Assembly (NCBI RefSeq): GCF_023145115.1
Contig: NZ_JAGLEJ010000014.1
Coordinates: 135,234-199,233, forward strand
Source: Algiphilus sp.
Lineage (GTDB): Bacteria; Pseudomonadota; Gammaproteobacteria; Nevskiales; Nevskiaceae
Reading direction: 5' to 3'
DNA length: 64,000 nt
The notes under the pieces were generated by a model that was not told the origin of the DNA, did not search any database, and saw nothing but the letters and a program-made list of their open reading frames with translations. The position numbers were made by a program, and so were the translations under genes. Shown here one piece after another: positions 44,094-55,584 of this stretch. Every line of letters begins with the position of its first letter. Position 1 is the first letter of the stretch.

Positions 44094-45136
44094 TGCGTCG
44101 CGGTCTCGGCCTCCTGCTACTGCTCGGAGTGCCGTTCTCCGGGTTCGGTGAAGGGGTCGACCCCGCCGAGTTGCTTGTGCGCATGAGCGATGCGGTTCGC
44201 GAGACCACCTATTCCGGCACCGTGGTCTACAGCAGCGAGGCGCGCATGGAGACCCTGCGCGTGCTGCACGAGTATCACGACGGCTCGGTGCGCGAGCGGC
44301 TCACCTCGCTGACCGGCGATGCGCGCGAGATCTACCGCGACAACAACGAGGTGATCTGCGTCCTGCCCGAGCAGAAGATCATCACCGTCGACCGCCGCGC
44401 GCATCAGGCGGCCAGCCTGCTGCCCTCGCTGCGGCAGGAGAACATCGCCGCTCTCGGCGACCAGTACCGCTTCGAGCACATCGCCGAGGAGCGCATCGCC
44501 GGCCGCATGTGCCGCGGCGTGCGCGTGCTGCCGCAGGACGATCTGCGCTACGGCTACGAATACTGGCTCGATGCCGAGACCAACCTGCCGCTGCGCGTGG
44601 TGGTGCTCGATGCCGACGGCAACCGCATCGAGCAGATGATGTTCACCGACGTCACCTTCACCGACGGATTCCCGGACGAACGTTTCGAGCGCGCGCCGAC
44701 CTCGGAGGACTACCGCGTCATCCGGCATGCCGATGAGTCGCCGCGTCTGCGGGTGCCGGCGCGCTGGTCGGTGAGCGAGTCGCCGCCCGGCTACCGGAAG
44801 ATCTCGCACTCGGTGCGCAAGGGCGCCGACGACCGCGTCCCGGTGGAGCATTTCCTGTTCTCGGACGGACTGGCCACCATATCGGTCTACGGCGCCAACG
44901 CCGCCGATTCCGATGCCGCCGATGTCGCGCCGGCGAAGTCCCACATGGGGGCGCTCAACGTCATGTCGCGGGTCATCGACGGGCATCAGGTCACGGTGGT
45001 CGGCGAGGTGCCGGTAGCGGCCGTGGAATGGATCGCGCAGCGGCTGCAGCTGACGCCGGCCGAGGACAGCGCGTCCGCTCAGGCGAGCCCCGTGCCCGAG
45101 CCCGCCCTGACCGGCGAGGACGGCGGCGATGATTGA
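44090..45136 (+). CDS. rseB: Sigma-E regulatory protein RseB (MucB)
   Basis: A 348-residue periplasmic protein with a signal peptide (GLGLLLLLGVPFSGFGE). The lipoprotein-like domain (TYSGTVVYSSEARMETLRVLHEYHDG) is followed by a smaller C-terminal domain. It binds RseA and shields it from DegS. It overlaps rseA and rseC by a few bases. Confidence 0.92.
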   Translation: MMRRGLGLLLLLGVPFSGFGEGVDPAELLVRMSDAVRETTYSGTVVYSSEARMETLRVLHEYHDGSVRERLTSLTGDAREIYRDNNEVICVLPEQKIITVDRRAHQAASLLPSLRQENIAALGDQYRFEHIAEERIAGRMCRGVRVLPQDDLRYGYEYWLDAETNLPLRVVVLDADGNRIEQMMFTDVTFTDGFPDERFERAPTSEDYRVIRHADESPRLRVPARWSVSESPPGYRKISHSVRKGADDRVPVEHFLFSDGLATISVYGANAADSDAADVAPAKSHMGALNVMSRVIDGHQVTVVGEVPVAAVEWIAQRLQLTPAEDSASAQASPVPEPALTGEDGGDD

Positions 45137-45599
45137 AGAGCGCGCCATCGTGACGCGGGTCGAGAACGGGCAGGTCTTCGTTCAGGCCCTGAACATGGGG
45201 AACTGCAAGCCGTGCGCGGAAGGCCGCGGCTGTGGCGGCGGTCTGCTCGGTCGTCTCGCCCGGCATCGCAAGTACGCCATCGAGGTCAATACGCAGGTGC
45301 GGGATCTGCAGTCGGGCGATGCCGTGGTCGTCGGCATTGCCGGCGATGCGCTGCTGCGCGCATCGGCGCTGGTCTATCTGCTGCCGCTGGTGGGCATGAT
45401 CGGTCTCGGCGCCTTCGCGCGCCTGACGCTGCAGGCCGGCGATGCACTGGTCGCCGCGTTTGCGGTGGCGGGGCTGGCTGCCGGGCTTCTGGTGGTACGC
45501 TGGAAGAGCCTGTCCATCGACGCCACCCGGTTCCGGCCCATGGTGTTGCGCCGGGACCGCTTCGGGGCCGACAGCTGCCCCAGACTCAATCAAGAATAG
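45129..45599 (+). CDS. rseC: SoxR-reducing/sigma-E regulator RseC
   Basis: A 156-residue inner-membrane protein. The N-terminal Cys-rich part (NCKPCAEGRGCGGGLL) and two membrane helices (ASALVYLLPLVGMIGLGAF and LVAAFAVAGLAAGLLVV) match RseC. Its Cys motif is linked to electron transfer and thiamine or SoxR systems. Last of the rse genes before mucD. Confidence 0.9.
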   Translation: MIEERAIVTRVENGQVFVQALNMGNCKPCAEGRGCGGGLLGRLARHRKYAIEVNTQVRDLQSGDAVVVGIAGDALLRASALVYLLPLVGMIGLGAFARLTLQAGDALVAAFAVAGLAAGLLVVRWKSLSIDATRFRPMVLRRDRFGADSCPRLNQE

Positions 45600-45687
45600 C
45601 CGGGCGTTCCGCTCGCGGGGGCATCGCCGGGGCGCAGCATTGCCCCGCCGCTGCCGGCGGCCGGCGCTACGGAAACCGGGAGGTTTC

Positions 45688-47088
45688 GTGATCGCACGCT
45701 TTGCATCCGTCCTGTTCCTGCTCGTGCTGGCAGGGTGTTCCTCGGAGCCGTCGGGCAACGGTCTGCCCGACTTCTCGCACGTTGCGGAGAAGGCCGGCCC
45801 GTCGGTGGTCAACATCGCCACGATGAGTCGTGGCGAGAGCGGCAACGCCGAGGGCGAGCTGCCGTTCGGGCTCGAGGAGAGCCCCTTCGGTGACTGGTTC
45901 CGCGACCACTTCGGCGAGGGCGAGGGCGGCGGCATGCCGTCCCGCTCGCTGGGATCGGGCTTCGTGCTCTGGGACGACTACGTGCTGACCAACCACCACG
46001 TGGTGCGCGATGCCGACGAGATCATCGTGCGCCTCGCGGACCGGCGCGAGCTCGAGGCCGAGCTGGTCGGCTCCGACGAGCGCTCGGACCTGGCCCTGCT
46101 CCGGCTGGACGCGGACGATCTGCGGCCGGTCGAGGTGGGCAGCAGCGAGGTGCTGAAGGTGGGCAACTGGGTCGTGGCGATCGGCTCGCCGTTCGGCTTC
46201 GAGCAGACGGTCACCGCCGGCATCGTGTCCGCCAAGGGACGCAGCCTGGCGAGCGGGCAGTACGTGCCCTTCATCCAGACCGACGTCGCCATCAACAAGG
46301 GCAACAGCGGCGGACCGCTCTTCAACCTGGACGGCGAGGTCGTCGGCATCAATTCGCAGATCTACAGCCAGACCGGCGGCTATCAGGGCATCTCCTTCGC
46401 GATCCCGATCGACATGGCGATCAGCGTCGCCGAGCAGCTCCGCGACGAGGGCAGCGTGGCGCGCGGCTGGCTGGGCGTGGTCATCCAGGAGGTGACCCGC
46501 GAGCTGGCCATGTCCTTCGGGCTCGACAAGCCGCAGGGTGCGCTGGTCACGCGTGTGCTGCCCGACGGTCCGGCGGCGTCCGCGGGGCTGCGCGAGGGTG
46601 ATGTCATCCTCAGCTTCGACGGCGAGCCGATTCCGCGCTCCGCCGCGCTGCCGGCGGTGGTCGGCGCCACCAAGCCCGGCCGCGAGGTCGAGGTGGTGCT
46701 CCTGCGCGACGGCGACCGGATGGAGCTGGACGTCTCGGTTGGCGAGCTCAACGAGTCCGCCATGCGCGACGGCGCCTCGCCGCTGCCGGAGCCGCCCACC
46801 GACACCGGTCTGCTGGGCATGCGTGTCGAGACGCTGAGCAGTCAGGAACGCGAGGCGGAGGGCGGCATCGGCGGCGGCGTCCGGGTGGCGGAGCTGCAGG
46901 CCGGCCCGGCCCGCGAGGCGGGCATCCGCTCGGGCGACATCATCCTCACCGTCGCCGGCACCGAGATCGATTCGGTGACGCGCCTGCGCGAGGTCATCGA
47001 GCGCCAGACGCCCGGACGTTCGGTGCCGTTCCTGGTGCAGCGCCGCGGCTCGCCCCTGTTCATCGCGGTGCGCATTCCGGAGTCGTGA
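45688..47088 (+). CDS. mucD: DegP/MucD-like serine protease, predicted lipoprotein
   Basis: A 466-residue HtrA protease with catalytic triad His104 (NHHVV), Asp134 (SDLALL) and Ser207 (GNSGGP), and two C-terminal PDZ domains. The N-terminus ends in LAGCSS with Cys17 as a lipobox, so the mature enzyme is probably membrane-anchored; E. coli DegP is not. It removes misfolded envelope proteins. The GTG start has GGGAGG just upstream. It follows rseC as mucD does in Pseudomonas. Confidence 0.92.
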   Translation: MIARFASVLFLLVLAGCSSEPSGNGLPDFSHVAEKAGPSVVNIATMSRGESGNAEGELPFGLEESPFGDWFRDHFGEGEGGGMPSRSLGSGFVLWDDYVLTNHHVVRDADEIIVRLADRRELEAELVGSDERSDLALLRLDADDLRPVEVGSSEVLKVGNWVVAIGSPFGFEQTVTAGIVSAKGRSLASGQYVPFIQTDVAINKGNSGGPLFNLDGEVVGINSQIYSQTGGYQGISFAIPIDMAISVAEQLRDEGSVARGWLGVVIQEVTRELAMSFGLDKPQGALVTRVLPDGPAASAGLREGDVILSFDGEPIPRSAALPAVVGATKPGREVEVVLLRDGDRMELDVSVGELNESAMRDGASPLPEPPTDTGLLGMRVETLSSQEREAEGGIGGGVRVAELQAGPAREAGIRSGDIILTVAGTEIDSVTRLREVIERQTPGRSVPFLVQRRGSPLFIAVRIPES

Positions 47089-47330
47089 GTCCGCGTCTGC
47101 TGACGCGGCCCGGCTGCGGCCTCTGCGACGAGTTCGCCGATGCTTGGCGCGCGGCCTTCCCGGGCGTGGATCTGCCGCGCTTCGATGTCGACCGTGACCC
47201 GGCCCTGCGCGCGCGCTACGGCGACACCGTGCCGGTCCTGCTGGATGGCGCGGACCGGCCGGTGTGCAGCGTGCATTTCGACCACGCGGCCTGTCTGCCG
47301 GTAGCGCGCGCCCTGGGCGCAGCGGTGTAG
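47085..47330 (+). CDS. Glutaredoxin-like thiol protein (DUF836)
   Basis: An 81-residue thioredoxin-fold protein with a CGLC redox site (RPGCGLCDEF) and conserved DTVPVLLDG for cis-proline. DUF836 proteins probably reduce disulfides. Its GTG start overlaps the mucD stop. Confidence 0.88.
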   Translation: MSPRLLTRPGCGLCDEFADAWRAAFPGVDLPRFDVDRDPALRARYGDTVPVLLDGADRPVCSVHFDHAACLPVARALGAAV

Positions 47331-47374
47331 TGGCGCAGTGCGCGGCGCCGGCACGGGCGAGGCCGGCCTGTGCG

Positions 47375-47380
47375 TATAAT
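47375..47380 (+). promoter_or_regulatory. -10 element of the lepA promoter
   Basis: A consensus TATAAT stands 40 bases before the lepA ATG. The -35 region is GC-rich with no clear match. It probably drives lepA and the following lepB-to-acpS genes. Confidence 0.5.
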
Positions 47381-47420
47381 CGCAGGCTATTTTGGCGCCC
47401 AGCCGGTGCCGTCGGACCCC

Positions 47421-49220
<1,800 letters not shown>

Positions 49221-49225
49221 CGGGC

Positions 49226-50017
49226 ATGGCGCAATTCCTCAGCGACTTCCACTGGGACTTCGCGGTCATCCTCACGCTGGCGGCGCTCGTCACCGGCGTC
49301 ATCTACGGCATCGATGCCGCCTTCTTCGCGCGCCGGCGCCGCGAATCGGGCAGTGCGCGGGGCAACTGGGCGGTCGAGTTCTCGCGCTCGTTCTTCCCGG
49401 TGATCGTGGTCGTGCTGCTGCTGCGCAGCTTCGCGGTCGAGCCCTTCCGCATCCCGTCCGGCTCGATGATTCCCTCGCTGCTGGTGGGCGACTTCATCCT
49501 GGTGGACAAGCGGGCCTACGGGCTTCGCGCGCCCGTGGGGTTCTGGCAGCTGACCGAAGGCGGGGCGCCCGAGCGCGGCGACGTCGCGGTGTTCCGCTTT
49601 CCGCTCGATCCGAGCAAGGACTTCATCAAGCGCGTGGTCGGCCTTCCAGGCGATCACGTCGTCTACCGGGACAAGCAGCTCTCCATCAACGGCGAGCGCG
49701 TGCCGCTGGAGAAGGCCGGGGTGGCACGCGTTCCGGGGCTGCCCGGCGGGGTCGTCGAGCGCTACACGGAGACGCTCGGCGATCGCGTCCATCCGATCCT
49801 GGTGAATCCCAACGCGCCGGCGCGCAACATCGATTTCACCGTGCCGGAAGGGGAGTACTTCGTGATGGGGGACAACCGGGACGGCAGCGACGATTCGCGG
49901 CGCTGGGGCACGGTTCCGGAGCGCAACCTGGTGGGTCGCGCATTCTTCATCTGGATGAACTGGAACGCCGAGCTGGGGCGTCCGGACTTCTCCCGCATCG
50001 GCAACACCATTCCGTAG
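49226..50017 (+). CDS. lepB: Signal peptidase I
   Basis: A 263-residue inner-membrane protease with two N-terminal membrane helices. Catalytic Ser is in RIPSGSMIPSLLVGD, Lys in FIKRVVGLPGD, and box E is GDNRDGSDDSRRWG. It removes signal peptides from exported proteins. It follows lepA after 5 bases. Confidence 0.96.
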   Translation: MAQFLSDFHWDFAVILTLAALVTGVIYGIDAAFFARRRRESGSARGNWAVEFSRSFFPVIVVVLLLRSFAVEPFRIPSGSMIPSLLVGDFILVDKRAYGLRAPVGFWQLTEGGAPERGDVAVFRFPLDPSKDFIKRVVGLPGDHVVYRDKQLSINGERVPLEKAGVARVPGLPGGVVERYTETLGDRVHPILVNPNAPARNIDFTVPEGEYFVMGDNRDGSDDSRRWGTVPERNLVGRAFFIWMNWNAELGRPDFSRIGNTIP

Positions 50018-50036
50018 CAATCGGGGAGACGCGCGC

Positions 50037-50411
50037 ATGAGACGATCCGAACACGGCATGACGTTCTGGACCCTGCTGGTTCTGATCGCGCTGGGTGCCT
50101 TCATCGTGCTGCTGGTGATGCGCAGCGTCCCCGTCTATCTGAACCACATGAAGGTCCAGAACGCGGTCCAGAAAGTGGCCAACGATCCCGAGAGCGCCAA
50201 CGCCACCGGGCCGCGGCTGCGCTCGAGCCTGCAGCGCTTCTGGGACATCGAGCGCATCCAGCATCTGGATGCGCGCGACGTGTCGATCGAGCGCGGTCCG
50301 GAGCGCGAGGTGATCCTCGCGTACTACTACGAGGCGCGCGTTCCGCTGATCGCGAACATCGATCTGGTGTTCTACTTCGAGGACGAAGCGGTAGTCGGCA
50401 GGGGGCCGTGA
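50037..50411 (+). CDS. DUF4845 membrane protein
   Basis: A 124-residue protein with one N-terminal membrane helix (TFWTLLVLIALGAFIVLLVM) and a soluble domain ending in a beta-rich YYYEARVPLIANIDLVFYFE. DUF4845 commonly lies between lepB and rnc; function unknown. Its stop overlaps the rnc GTG. Confidence 0.88.
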   Translation: MRRSEHGMTFWTLLVLIALGAFIVLLVMRSVPVYLNHMKVQNAVQKVANDPESANATGPRLRSSLQRFWDIERIQHLDARDVSIERGPEREVILAYYYEARVPLIANIDLVFYFEDEAVVGRGP

Positions 50412-51076
50412 ATCGCGAGCACATCTACAAGCGGCTCGGATACCGCTTCCGGGATGCGGCGCTCCTCGAGCAGGCGCTGACCCATCGCAGCGCGGGGCGC
50501 GGCCATTACGAGCGGCTGGAGTTCCTCGGGGACAGCCTGCTCAATTTCGTCGTCGCCGAAGTGCTCTACCGCCGGCTGCCCGACGCGAGCGAGGGCGATC
50601 TGACGCGCATGCGCGCCGCCCTGGTGCGCGAGGAGACGCTGGGCGGGGTGGCCAACGACCTCGCCCTGGCCGACGCCGTGCAGCTGGGGGGCAGCGCGCT
50701 GAAGAGCGGCGTGTACCGCCGCCGCTCGGTGCTGGCCGATACCGTCGAGGCGCTGATCGGTGCGGTGCTGCTCGATGCCGATCTCGAGACCGCGCGCGCG
50801 TGCATCGAACGCTGGTGGGCCGACCGGCTGGTCACGCTGCCCGATCCCGAGACCCTGAAGGATCCCAAGACGCGGCTGCAGGAATGGCTTCAGGGCCGCT
50901 CCCGGCCGCGTCCGGAATATGCCGTCCTGGAAGTGTCCGGTCCGCCGCACCGGCAGCACTTCCGCGTCGCCTGTCAGCTCGCCGACAACGATGCCGCGGT
51001 CGAGGGCACCGGCGCCAGTCGCCGCGGCGCCGAACAGAATGCAGCGCGTGCCATGCTGGAGAAGCTCGATGCGTAG
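50408..51076 (+). CDS. rnc: Ribonuclease III
   Basis: A 222-residue double-strand RNase. The nuclease signature is ERLEFLGDSLLNFVVAE. LADTVEALIGAVLLD follows, and a C-terminal dsRNA-binding domain contains GASRRGAEQNAARAML. It processes rRNA and structured mRNAs. Starts at GTG 50408. Confidence 0.97.
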   Translation: MNREHIYKRLGYRFRDAALLEQALTHRSAGRGHYERLEFLGDSLLNFVVAEVLYRRLPDASEGDLTRMRAALVREETLGGVANDLALADAVQLGGSALKSGVYRRRSVLADTVEALIGAVLLDADLETARACIERWWADRLVTLPDPETLKDPKTRLQEWLQGRSRPRPEYAVLEVSGPPHRQHFRVACQLADNDAAVEGTGASRRGAEQNAARAMLEKLDA

Positions 51077-51950
51077 TGGAATGGTGGCGGTGCTCGGGCG
51101 CCCCAACGTGGGCAAGTCGAGCCTGGTCAATGCGCTGGTGGGCACCAAGGTGTCGATCGTCGCGCGCCGCCCCCAGACCACGCGCCATCGCGTGCAGGGC
51201 GTGCACAACGGGCCCGAGCTGCAGATCGTGTTCATCGACACGCCGGGCCTGCACGAACGCGAGCACCGGGCGCTGAACAAGGTGCTCAACCGCTCGGCGG
51301 TCAGCGCCATCGAGGGGGTCGATGCGGTGCTGCATGTCGTCGAAACCGGCATCTGGCGGGACGACGATGCGCTCGCGCTGAGCCGTGCGGCCGGCGCCGG
51401 TGTCCCGGTCATCGCGGCCCTGAACAAGGTCGATCACCGCGCGCAGAAGCAGGAGCTGTTGCCCGAGATCGCGGCCCTCCAGGAGCGTCACGCCTATGCC
51501 GACATCGTTCCGGTGTCGGCCACGCGCGGCGAGAACCTGGACCGGCTGATCGCGGTGCTGGCCGAGCGCATGCCCGAAGGCCCGATGCTGTTCCCGCCGG
51601 ATCAGATCCAGGGTCACGACCTCGCGTTCACCATCACCGAATGCGTGCGCGAGAAGCTCACGCGCCTGCTGCGCCAGGAGCTGCCCTATGCGCTGAGTGT
51701 CGGGATCGAGTCGCTGGAGGACAGTCCGGGCCTGCTGCGCGCCCGCGCCGTGATCTGGGTCGAGCGCGAGGCGCAGAAGAAGATCGTGATCGGTGCCGGT
51801 GGCGATACCGCCAAGCGCGTCGGTACCAGCGCGCGCCGCGAGCTCGAGCATCGACTCGGCAAGAAGGTGTTCCTGCAGACGCACGTCCGCGTCCGGCCCA
51901 ACTGGAGTGACGACCCGGCCGCGCTGCGCGCGCTCGGCTACGAGGACTGA
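51069..51950 (+). CDS. era: GTPase Era
   Basis: A 293-residue GTPase with GRPNVGKSS, DTPG and NKVD motifs, and a C-terminal KH domain (VIGAGGDTAKRVGTSARRELEHRLGKKVFL) that binds the 16S rRNA end in 30S assembly. Its start overlaps the rnc stop by 8 bases. Confidence 0.97.
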   Translation: MRSGMVAVLGRPNVGKSSLVNALVGTKVSIVARRPQTTRHRVQGVHNGPELQIVFIDTPGLHEREHRALNKVLNRSAVSAIEGVDAVLHVVETGIWRDDDALALSRAAGAGVPVIAALNKVDHRAQKQELLPEIAALQERHAYADIVPVSATRGENLDRLIAVLAERMPEGPMLFPPDQIQGHDLAFTITECVREKLTRLLRQELPYALSVGIESLEDSPGLLRARAVIWVEREAQKKIVIGAGGDTAKRVGTSARRELEHRLGKKVFLQTHVRVRPNWSDDPAALRALGYED

Positions 51951-51953
51951 CCC

Positions 51954-52664
51954 GTGAGCGGCGCCGAGCGGGTGGCCGACGAAGCCGTCTTCGTGCTGCT
52001 GCGGCGCGCCTATCGGGACAGCAGTCTCCTGCTCGAGGTCCTTGCGCACGACCACGGCCGCGTCGGCGTGGTGGCACGCGGTGCGCGCGGCAGCAAGCGC
52101 GGCAGTGCACCGGCGCTGCTTCAGCGGTACCGTCTGAGCTGGCAGCGGCGGGGCGAGCTGGCCACGATGACGGGGGCTGAAGTCGATGGAAAGCCGTATG
52201 CGCTGGGCGGCGAGCGCACCCTGTGGGCGTGGTATGCCAACGAGCTCCTGATCCGGGCGCTGGCGCGCGACGACCCGCATCCGGGCCTGTTCGCGGCCTA
52301 CCAGAGCCTGCTGGCAGCGCTTGCCGGGACCGGCGACGAGGCGTTGTACGCCGGCGCGCTGCGGGCCTTCGAGTGGCAACTGCTCTGCGAGCTGGGGTAT
52401 CGGCCGTCGCTGCCGGACCGCGGTCTCGATGCGGCGGCGCGTTTCGAGTACGACCCCGCATCGGGACCGCGTCCCGAGCCGGACGGTACGCTCACCGGCG
52501 CGGGGCTGACCGCAGCACTGAGTGGCCGCTTTGACAGCGCGGATGCGCGCGGTGCGGCTCGCGTGGTCTTTCGGGCGCATCTGCCAGAATTGATCGGCCC
52601 CCGACCACTGCAAACCCCCGCCATGCTGCGGCGCCTGCGCGCCGTGCGCGAGACCGCCCCATGA
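51954..52664 (+). CDS. recO: DNA repair protein RecO
   Basis: A 236-residue RecO: N-terminal OB-fold ([39 protein letters not shown]) and C-terminal helical part ([18 protein letters not shown]). The Cys zinc motif of some RecO proteins is absent. It loads RecA with RecR. Starts at GTG, 3 bases after era; its stop overlaps the pdxJ start. Confidence 0.93.
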   Translation: MSGAERVADEAVFVLLRRAYRDSSLLLEVLAHDHGRVGVVARGARGSKRGSAPALLQRYRLSWQRRGELATMTGAEVDGKPYALGGERTLWAWYANELLIRALARDDPHPGLFAAYQSLLAALAGTGDEALYAGALRAFEWQLLCELGYRPSLPDRGLDAAARFEYDPASGPRPEPDGTLTGAGLTAALSGRFDSADARGAARVVFRAHLPELIGPRPLQTPAMLRRLRAVRETAP

Positions 52665-53407
52665 CCCGTCATCACGCTCCCGATCTGCGACTCGGCGTCA
52701 ATATCGATCACGTCGCGACGCTGCGCCAGGCGCGCGGTACCACCTACCCGGATCCGGTCGCGGCCGCCCTGGTGGCCGAGGGCGCGGGCGCCGACGGCAT
52801 CACCGTGCACCTGCGCGAGGATCGGCGACACATACAGGATGCCGACGTCGAGCGACTGCTCGCCACCGTGAACGTGCCGCTGAACCTGGAGATGGCGGTC
52901 GTGGACGACATGGTCGCCATCGCCGAACGCCTCTCGCCGCCGCGGGCCTGTCTGGTGCCGGAGCGACGGGAGGAGGTCACCACCGAAGGCGGCCTGGATG
53001 TCGTGGGACATCGGGACGCTGTCACGCGGGCCGTTGCGCGGCTCGACGCGGTGGGGACGCGGGTGTCGCTTTTCGTCGACCCCGATCCGGGCCTGCTCGA
53101 TGCGATTCGCGCCACCGGCGCACCGGCGGTCGAGATGCATACCGGTGCCTACGCAGAGGCATCGGCCACCGAGCGCGCGGGCGAGCTTGCGCGACTGCGC
53201 CGCTTCGCGCGCGAAGCGGCGGCCGCCGGGCTGGAAGTGCATGCCGGGCACGGTCTCCATGTCGACAACGTGGGTGCGGTGGCGGCGCTGCCCGAGGTCG
53301 TGGAGCTCAATATCGGCCACGCGCTGATCGCGGAAGCGGTCTTCCAGGGACTGCCGGCCGCCATCGCGGCGATGCGCCGCGCCATGCTTGCCGGGCGGCG
53401 CGGATGA
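52661..53407 (+). CDS. pdxJ: Pyridoxine 5'-phosphate synthase
   Basis: A 248-residue TIM barrel with the family start [17 protein letters not shown] and motifs [14 protein letters not shown] and [11 protein letters not shown]. It joins 1-deoxyxylulose 5-phosphate with an aminoacetone phosphate to make pyridoxine phosphate. Overlaps recO and acpS by 4 bases each. Confidence 0.97.
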   Translation: MTRHHAPDLRLGVNIDHVATLRQARGTTYPDPVAAALVAEGAGADGITVHLREDRRHIQDADVERLLATVNVPLNLEMAVVDDMVAIAERLSPPRACLVPERREEVTTEGGLDVVGHRDAVTRAVARLDAVGTRVSLFVDPDPGLLDAIRATGAPAVEMHTGAYAEASATERAGELARLRRFAREAAAAGLEVHAGHGLHVDNVGAVAALPEVVELNIGHALIAEAVFQGLPAAIAAMRRAMLAGRRG

Positions 53408-53799
53408 TATTCGGGGTCGGCGTGGATCTCGCACGCGTGGAGCGCTTCCGGGCGGTCTGGGAGCGTCGCGGCGAGCGCTTCGCGCGCCGCATCCTGCACT
53501 CGCTGGAACACGAACCCTCCGCCGCCGCCGGCGATCCCGCGCGCGATCTCGCCAAGCGGTGGGCGGCCAAGGAAGCCTATGCCAAGGCGCTGGGGACCAA
53601 GATCGGTCGCATCGCGGCGCATGACATCGGCCTGCTGCGCGATCCGGACTCCGGTGCCCCGCGCATCGTGCTGTCCGAGCACGGTGCCGCCTTCTCGGAG
53701 CAGCGCGGCGCCGGTCGCGCGCACATCAGCCTCAGCGACGAAGGCGATCTGGTGATCGCGATGGTCGTGCTCGAGCCCGCCGGCCCCTCAGGCGTCTGA
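53404..53799 (+). CDS. acpS: Holo-[acyl-carrier-protein] synthase
   Basis: A 131-residue phosphopantetheinyl transferase with the magnesium motif [12 protein letters not shown] and Glu in [12 protein letters not shown]. It adds phosphopantetheine from CoA to ACP. Its end overlaps the convergent RDD gene by 12 bases. Confidence 0.96.
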   Translation: MIFGVGVDLARVERFRAVWERRGERFARRILHSLEHEPSAAAGDPARDLAKRWAAKEAYAKALGTKIGRIAAHDIGLLRDPDSGAPRIVLSEHGAAFSEQRGAGRAHISLSDEGDLVIAMVVLEPAGPSGV

Positions 53800-54312
53800 T
53801 GCGCGCGCCTTGAGTGGCGGCGTGAGGACCATTTCGCCACCGGCGATCAGATCGTGCAGCGCGCGCCGGCTCGCGAGCAGTACCAGCAGCATGCAGAAGG
53901 CGGGGAGCAGCAGAAGGAGCAGCCAGGCGGGCGCGTGCTCGGGGTCGCGGAAGGATGCGAAGACCCCGACCACCGTCGGCAGCATGCACAGGACCAGCAT
54001 GACGAAGAAGCGGGCCGTGGCCTGGGTGAGGGTCACCGGCATGTCGCTGTCCGCGCGCCGCAGGCGCACGCGCCAGACGCGCATGCCCAGGGTCTGGCCG
54101 CCGCGCGTCCAGGACATCGTGAAATAGAACCACACGGCCAGCACCATGAGCGCCTGCAGCGCGCCGCGTCCGGATACGCCGATGAAGGCCGTGGCCGGCG
54201 TCACCAGGACCGCCACGCTCATGCAGATGGCCACCACCAGCAGGCCGTCGTACACCGCCGTCATCAGGCGGCGCCAGAGTGGCGCGGGCAGGGCGAGGGC
54301 AGGGGTGTTCAC
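53788..54312 (-). CDS. RDD-family membrane protein
   Basis: A 174-residue membrane protein with three or four helices and the RDD pattern: RRLMTAVYDGLLVVAIC near the N-terminus and RRALHDLIAGGEMVL near the C-terminus. Role unknown; some members are transporters. Starts at GTG. Convergent and overlapping with acpS. Confidence 0.88.
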   Translation of the reverse strand: MNTPALALPAPLWRRLMTAVYDGLLVVAICMSVAVLVTPATAFIGVSGRGALQALMVLAVWFYFTMSWTRGGQTLGMRVWRVRLRRADSDMPVTLTQATARFFVMLVLCMLPTVVGVFASFRDPEHAPAWLLLLLLPAFCMLLVLLASRRALHDLIAGGEMVLTPPLKARASDA

Positions 54313-54428
54313 GGACGAGAGGATACCGCCGTCACCGGCGCCGCGCCGCGGTGTTGCGGTTTCGACCCGCTATCGCGCGTGCGCGTTCGCGCGTCACAAT
54401 GCACGGCCAACCGTCGCGGAGACCCTGC

Positions 54429-55067
54429 ATGTCCGATACCCCGAATGCGCCCGCCTGTCGGTGGCCGGGCGCCGCCGCCGATCATTCCGGTTTCCCCGAT
54501 CCCGGTCGCGACATCGCCGCGGGCGATGCGCACAGCGCGGAAATCGTGCTCGCGGGCGGGTGCTTCTGGTGCGTGGACGGCGTGTTCCGGGCCGTCGAGG
54601 GCGTGCTCGAGTCGGAATGCGGGTATTGCGGCGGGGCCGCCGAGACCGCGAACTACCCGCGCGTGTGCCGCGGTGACACCGGTCACGCGGAAGCCGTGCG
54701 GCTGCGCTACGACCCGCAGCGCATTTCCCTCGGCGCACTGCTCAAGCTGTTCTTCAGCGTCGCGCACGACCCCACGCAGCGCAATCGGCAGGGCAACGAC
54801 GTGGGGCCGCAGTATCGCTCGGCGGTCTTCGTCGCCGACGACCAGCAGCGCGCGGTGACGGAAGCCTACATCGCGCAGCTCGATGCCGCCGGTGTCCTGG
54901 ATGACCCCATCGTCACCACCGTAGAGCCGCTGGAGGCATTCCACCCGGCGGAACCCGAGCACCAGGACTACGCGGCCCGCAATCCGGGCGCGGGCTACGT
55001 CCGCGTCGTCGCGAAGCCGAAGATGGACAAGCTCGAGAAGCAGTTCGCGGGGCGCGTGCGCAGCTGA
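54429..55067 (+). CDS. msrA: Peptide methionine (S)-S-oxide reductase
   Basis: A 212-residue MsrA with the catalytic GCFWC motif, YCGGAAE, and HDPTQRNRQGNDVGPQYRS. It repairs oxidised Met using a Cys relay; the C-terminal tail lacks the second recycling Cys pair of E. coli MsrA. It probably sits alone. Confidence 0.95.
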   Translation: MSDTPNAPACRWPGAAADHSGFPDPGRDIAAGDAHSAEIVLAGGCFWCVDGVFRAVEGVLESECGYCGGAAETANYPRVCRGDTGHAEAVRLRYDPQRISLGALLKLFFSVAHDPTQRNRQGNDVGPQYRSAVFVADDQQRAVTEAYIAQLDAAGVLDDPIVTTVEPLEAFHPAEPEHQDYAARNPGAGYVRVVAKPKMDKLEKQFAGRVRS

Positions 55068-55093
55068 CGCGCAGACATCATGCATGCGGGATG

Positions 55094-55114
55094 CGGGGCG
55101 CCGATCGCGCCCCG
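55094..55114. terminator. Hairpin between convergent msrA and pilE
   Basis: CGGGGCGC pairs with GCGCCCCG around a 5-base loop, 26 bases after msrA and close to the pilE stop. No T-run; it may serve both directions. Confidence 0.45.
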
Positions 55115-55119
55115 GCCCG

Positions 55120-55584
55120 TCACCAGCAGTCGTGCGTGTCGGTGGTGACGCTCCCGTCCGAACCGCGCTGCCCGAGATGGTTGATCCGCATGTCGGGGCA
55201 TCGGCTGTCGTCGTTGTCCTTGCGATCCGCTTCCAGCGTGAATGCGGTCGCGGTGAGCGTCACCGCCGAAATCGTGTAATGGCCTTCCTCGGTGTCATAG
55301 GTGCCTCCCGAGTCGAGCGTGCCGGCGATGGTGCAGTTGTCGGTGTCGTTGTAGGCATTGAACTGCGTGTAGCAGCGCTCCAGCCGCTGCGCGGCATCGC
55401 TCAGCGCGGTCTTCGCCTCGGTGCGCTGGCTCTTGAGCACCTGCTGGCGATAACTGGGATAGGCGATGGTCGCGAGGATCGCGATGATCGCCACCGCGAT
55501 CATCAGCTCGATAAGTGTGAAGCCCCTCGTCCGATCACTACGGCCGTTGTCGGAGCGAATGCGACCTACTGCAGCTGGCGCCAC
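55120..55584 (-). CDS. pilE: Type IV pilin-like protein PilE
   Basis: A 154-residue minor pilin with a class III signal: after the leader, RTRGFTLIELMIAVAIIAILATIAYPSYRQQ, cleaved after Gly and methylated on Phe by PilD. Two Cys near the middle and two near the end may form disulfides. Starts at GTG, overlapping pilY1 by 19 bases. Last of the minor pilin operon. Confidence 0.9.
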   Translation of the reverse strand: MAPAAVGRIRSDNGRSDRTRGFTLIELMIAVAIIAILATIAYPSYRQQVLKSQRTEAKTALSDAAQRLERCYTQFNAYNDTDNCTIAGTLDSGGTYDTEEGHYTISAVTLTATAFTLEADRKDNDDSRCPDMRINHLGQRGSDGSVTTDTHDCW

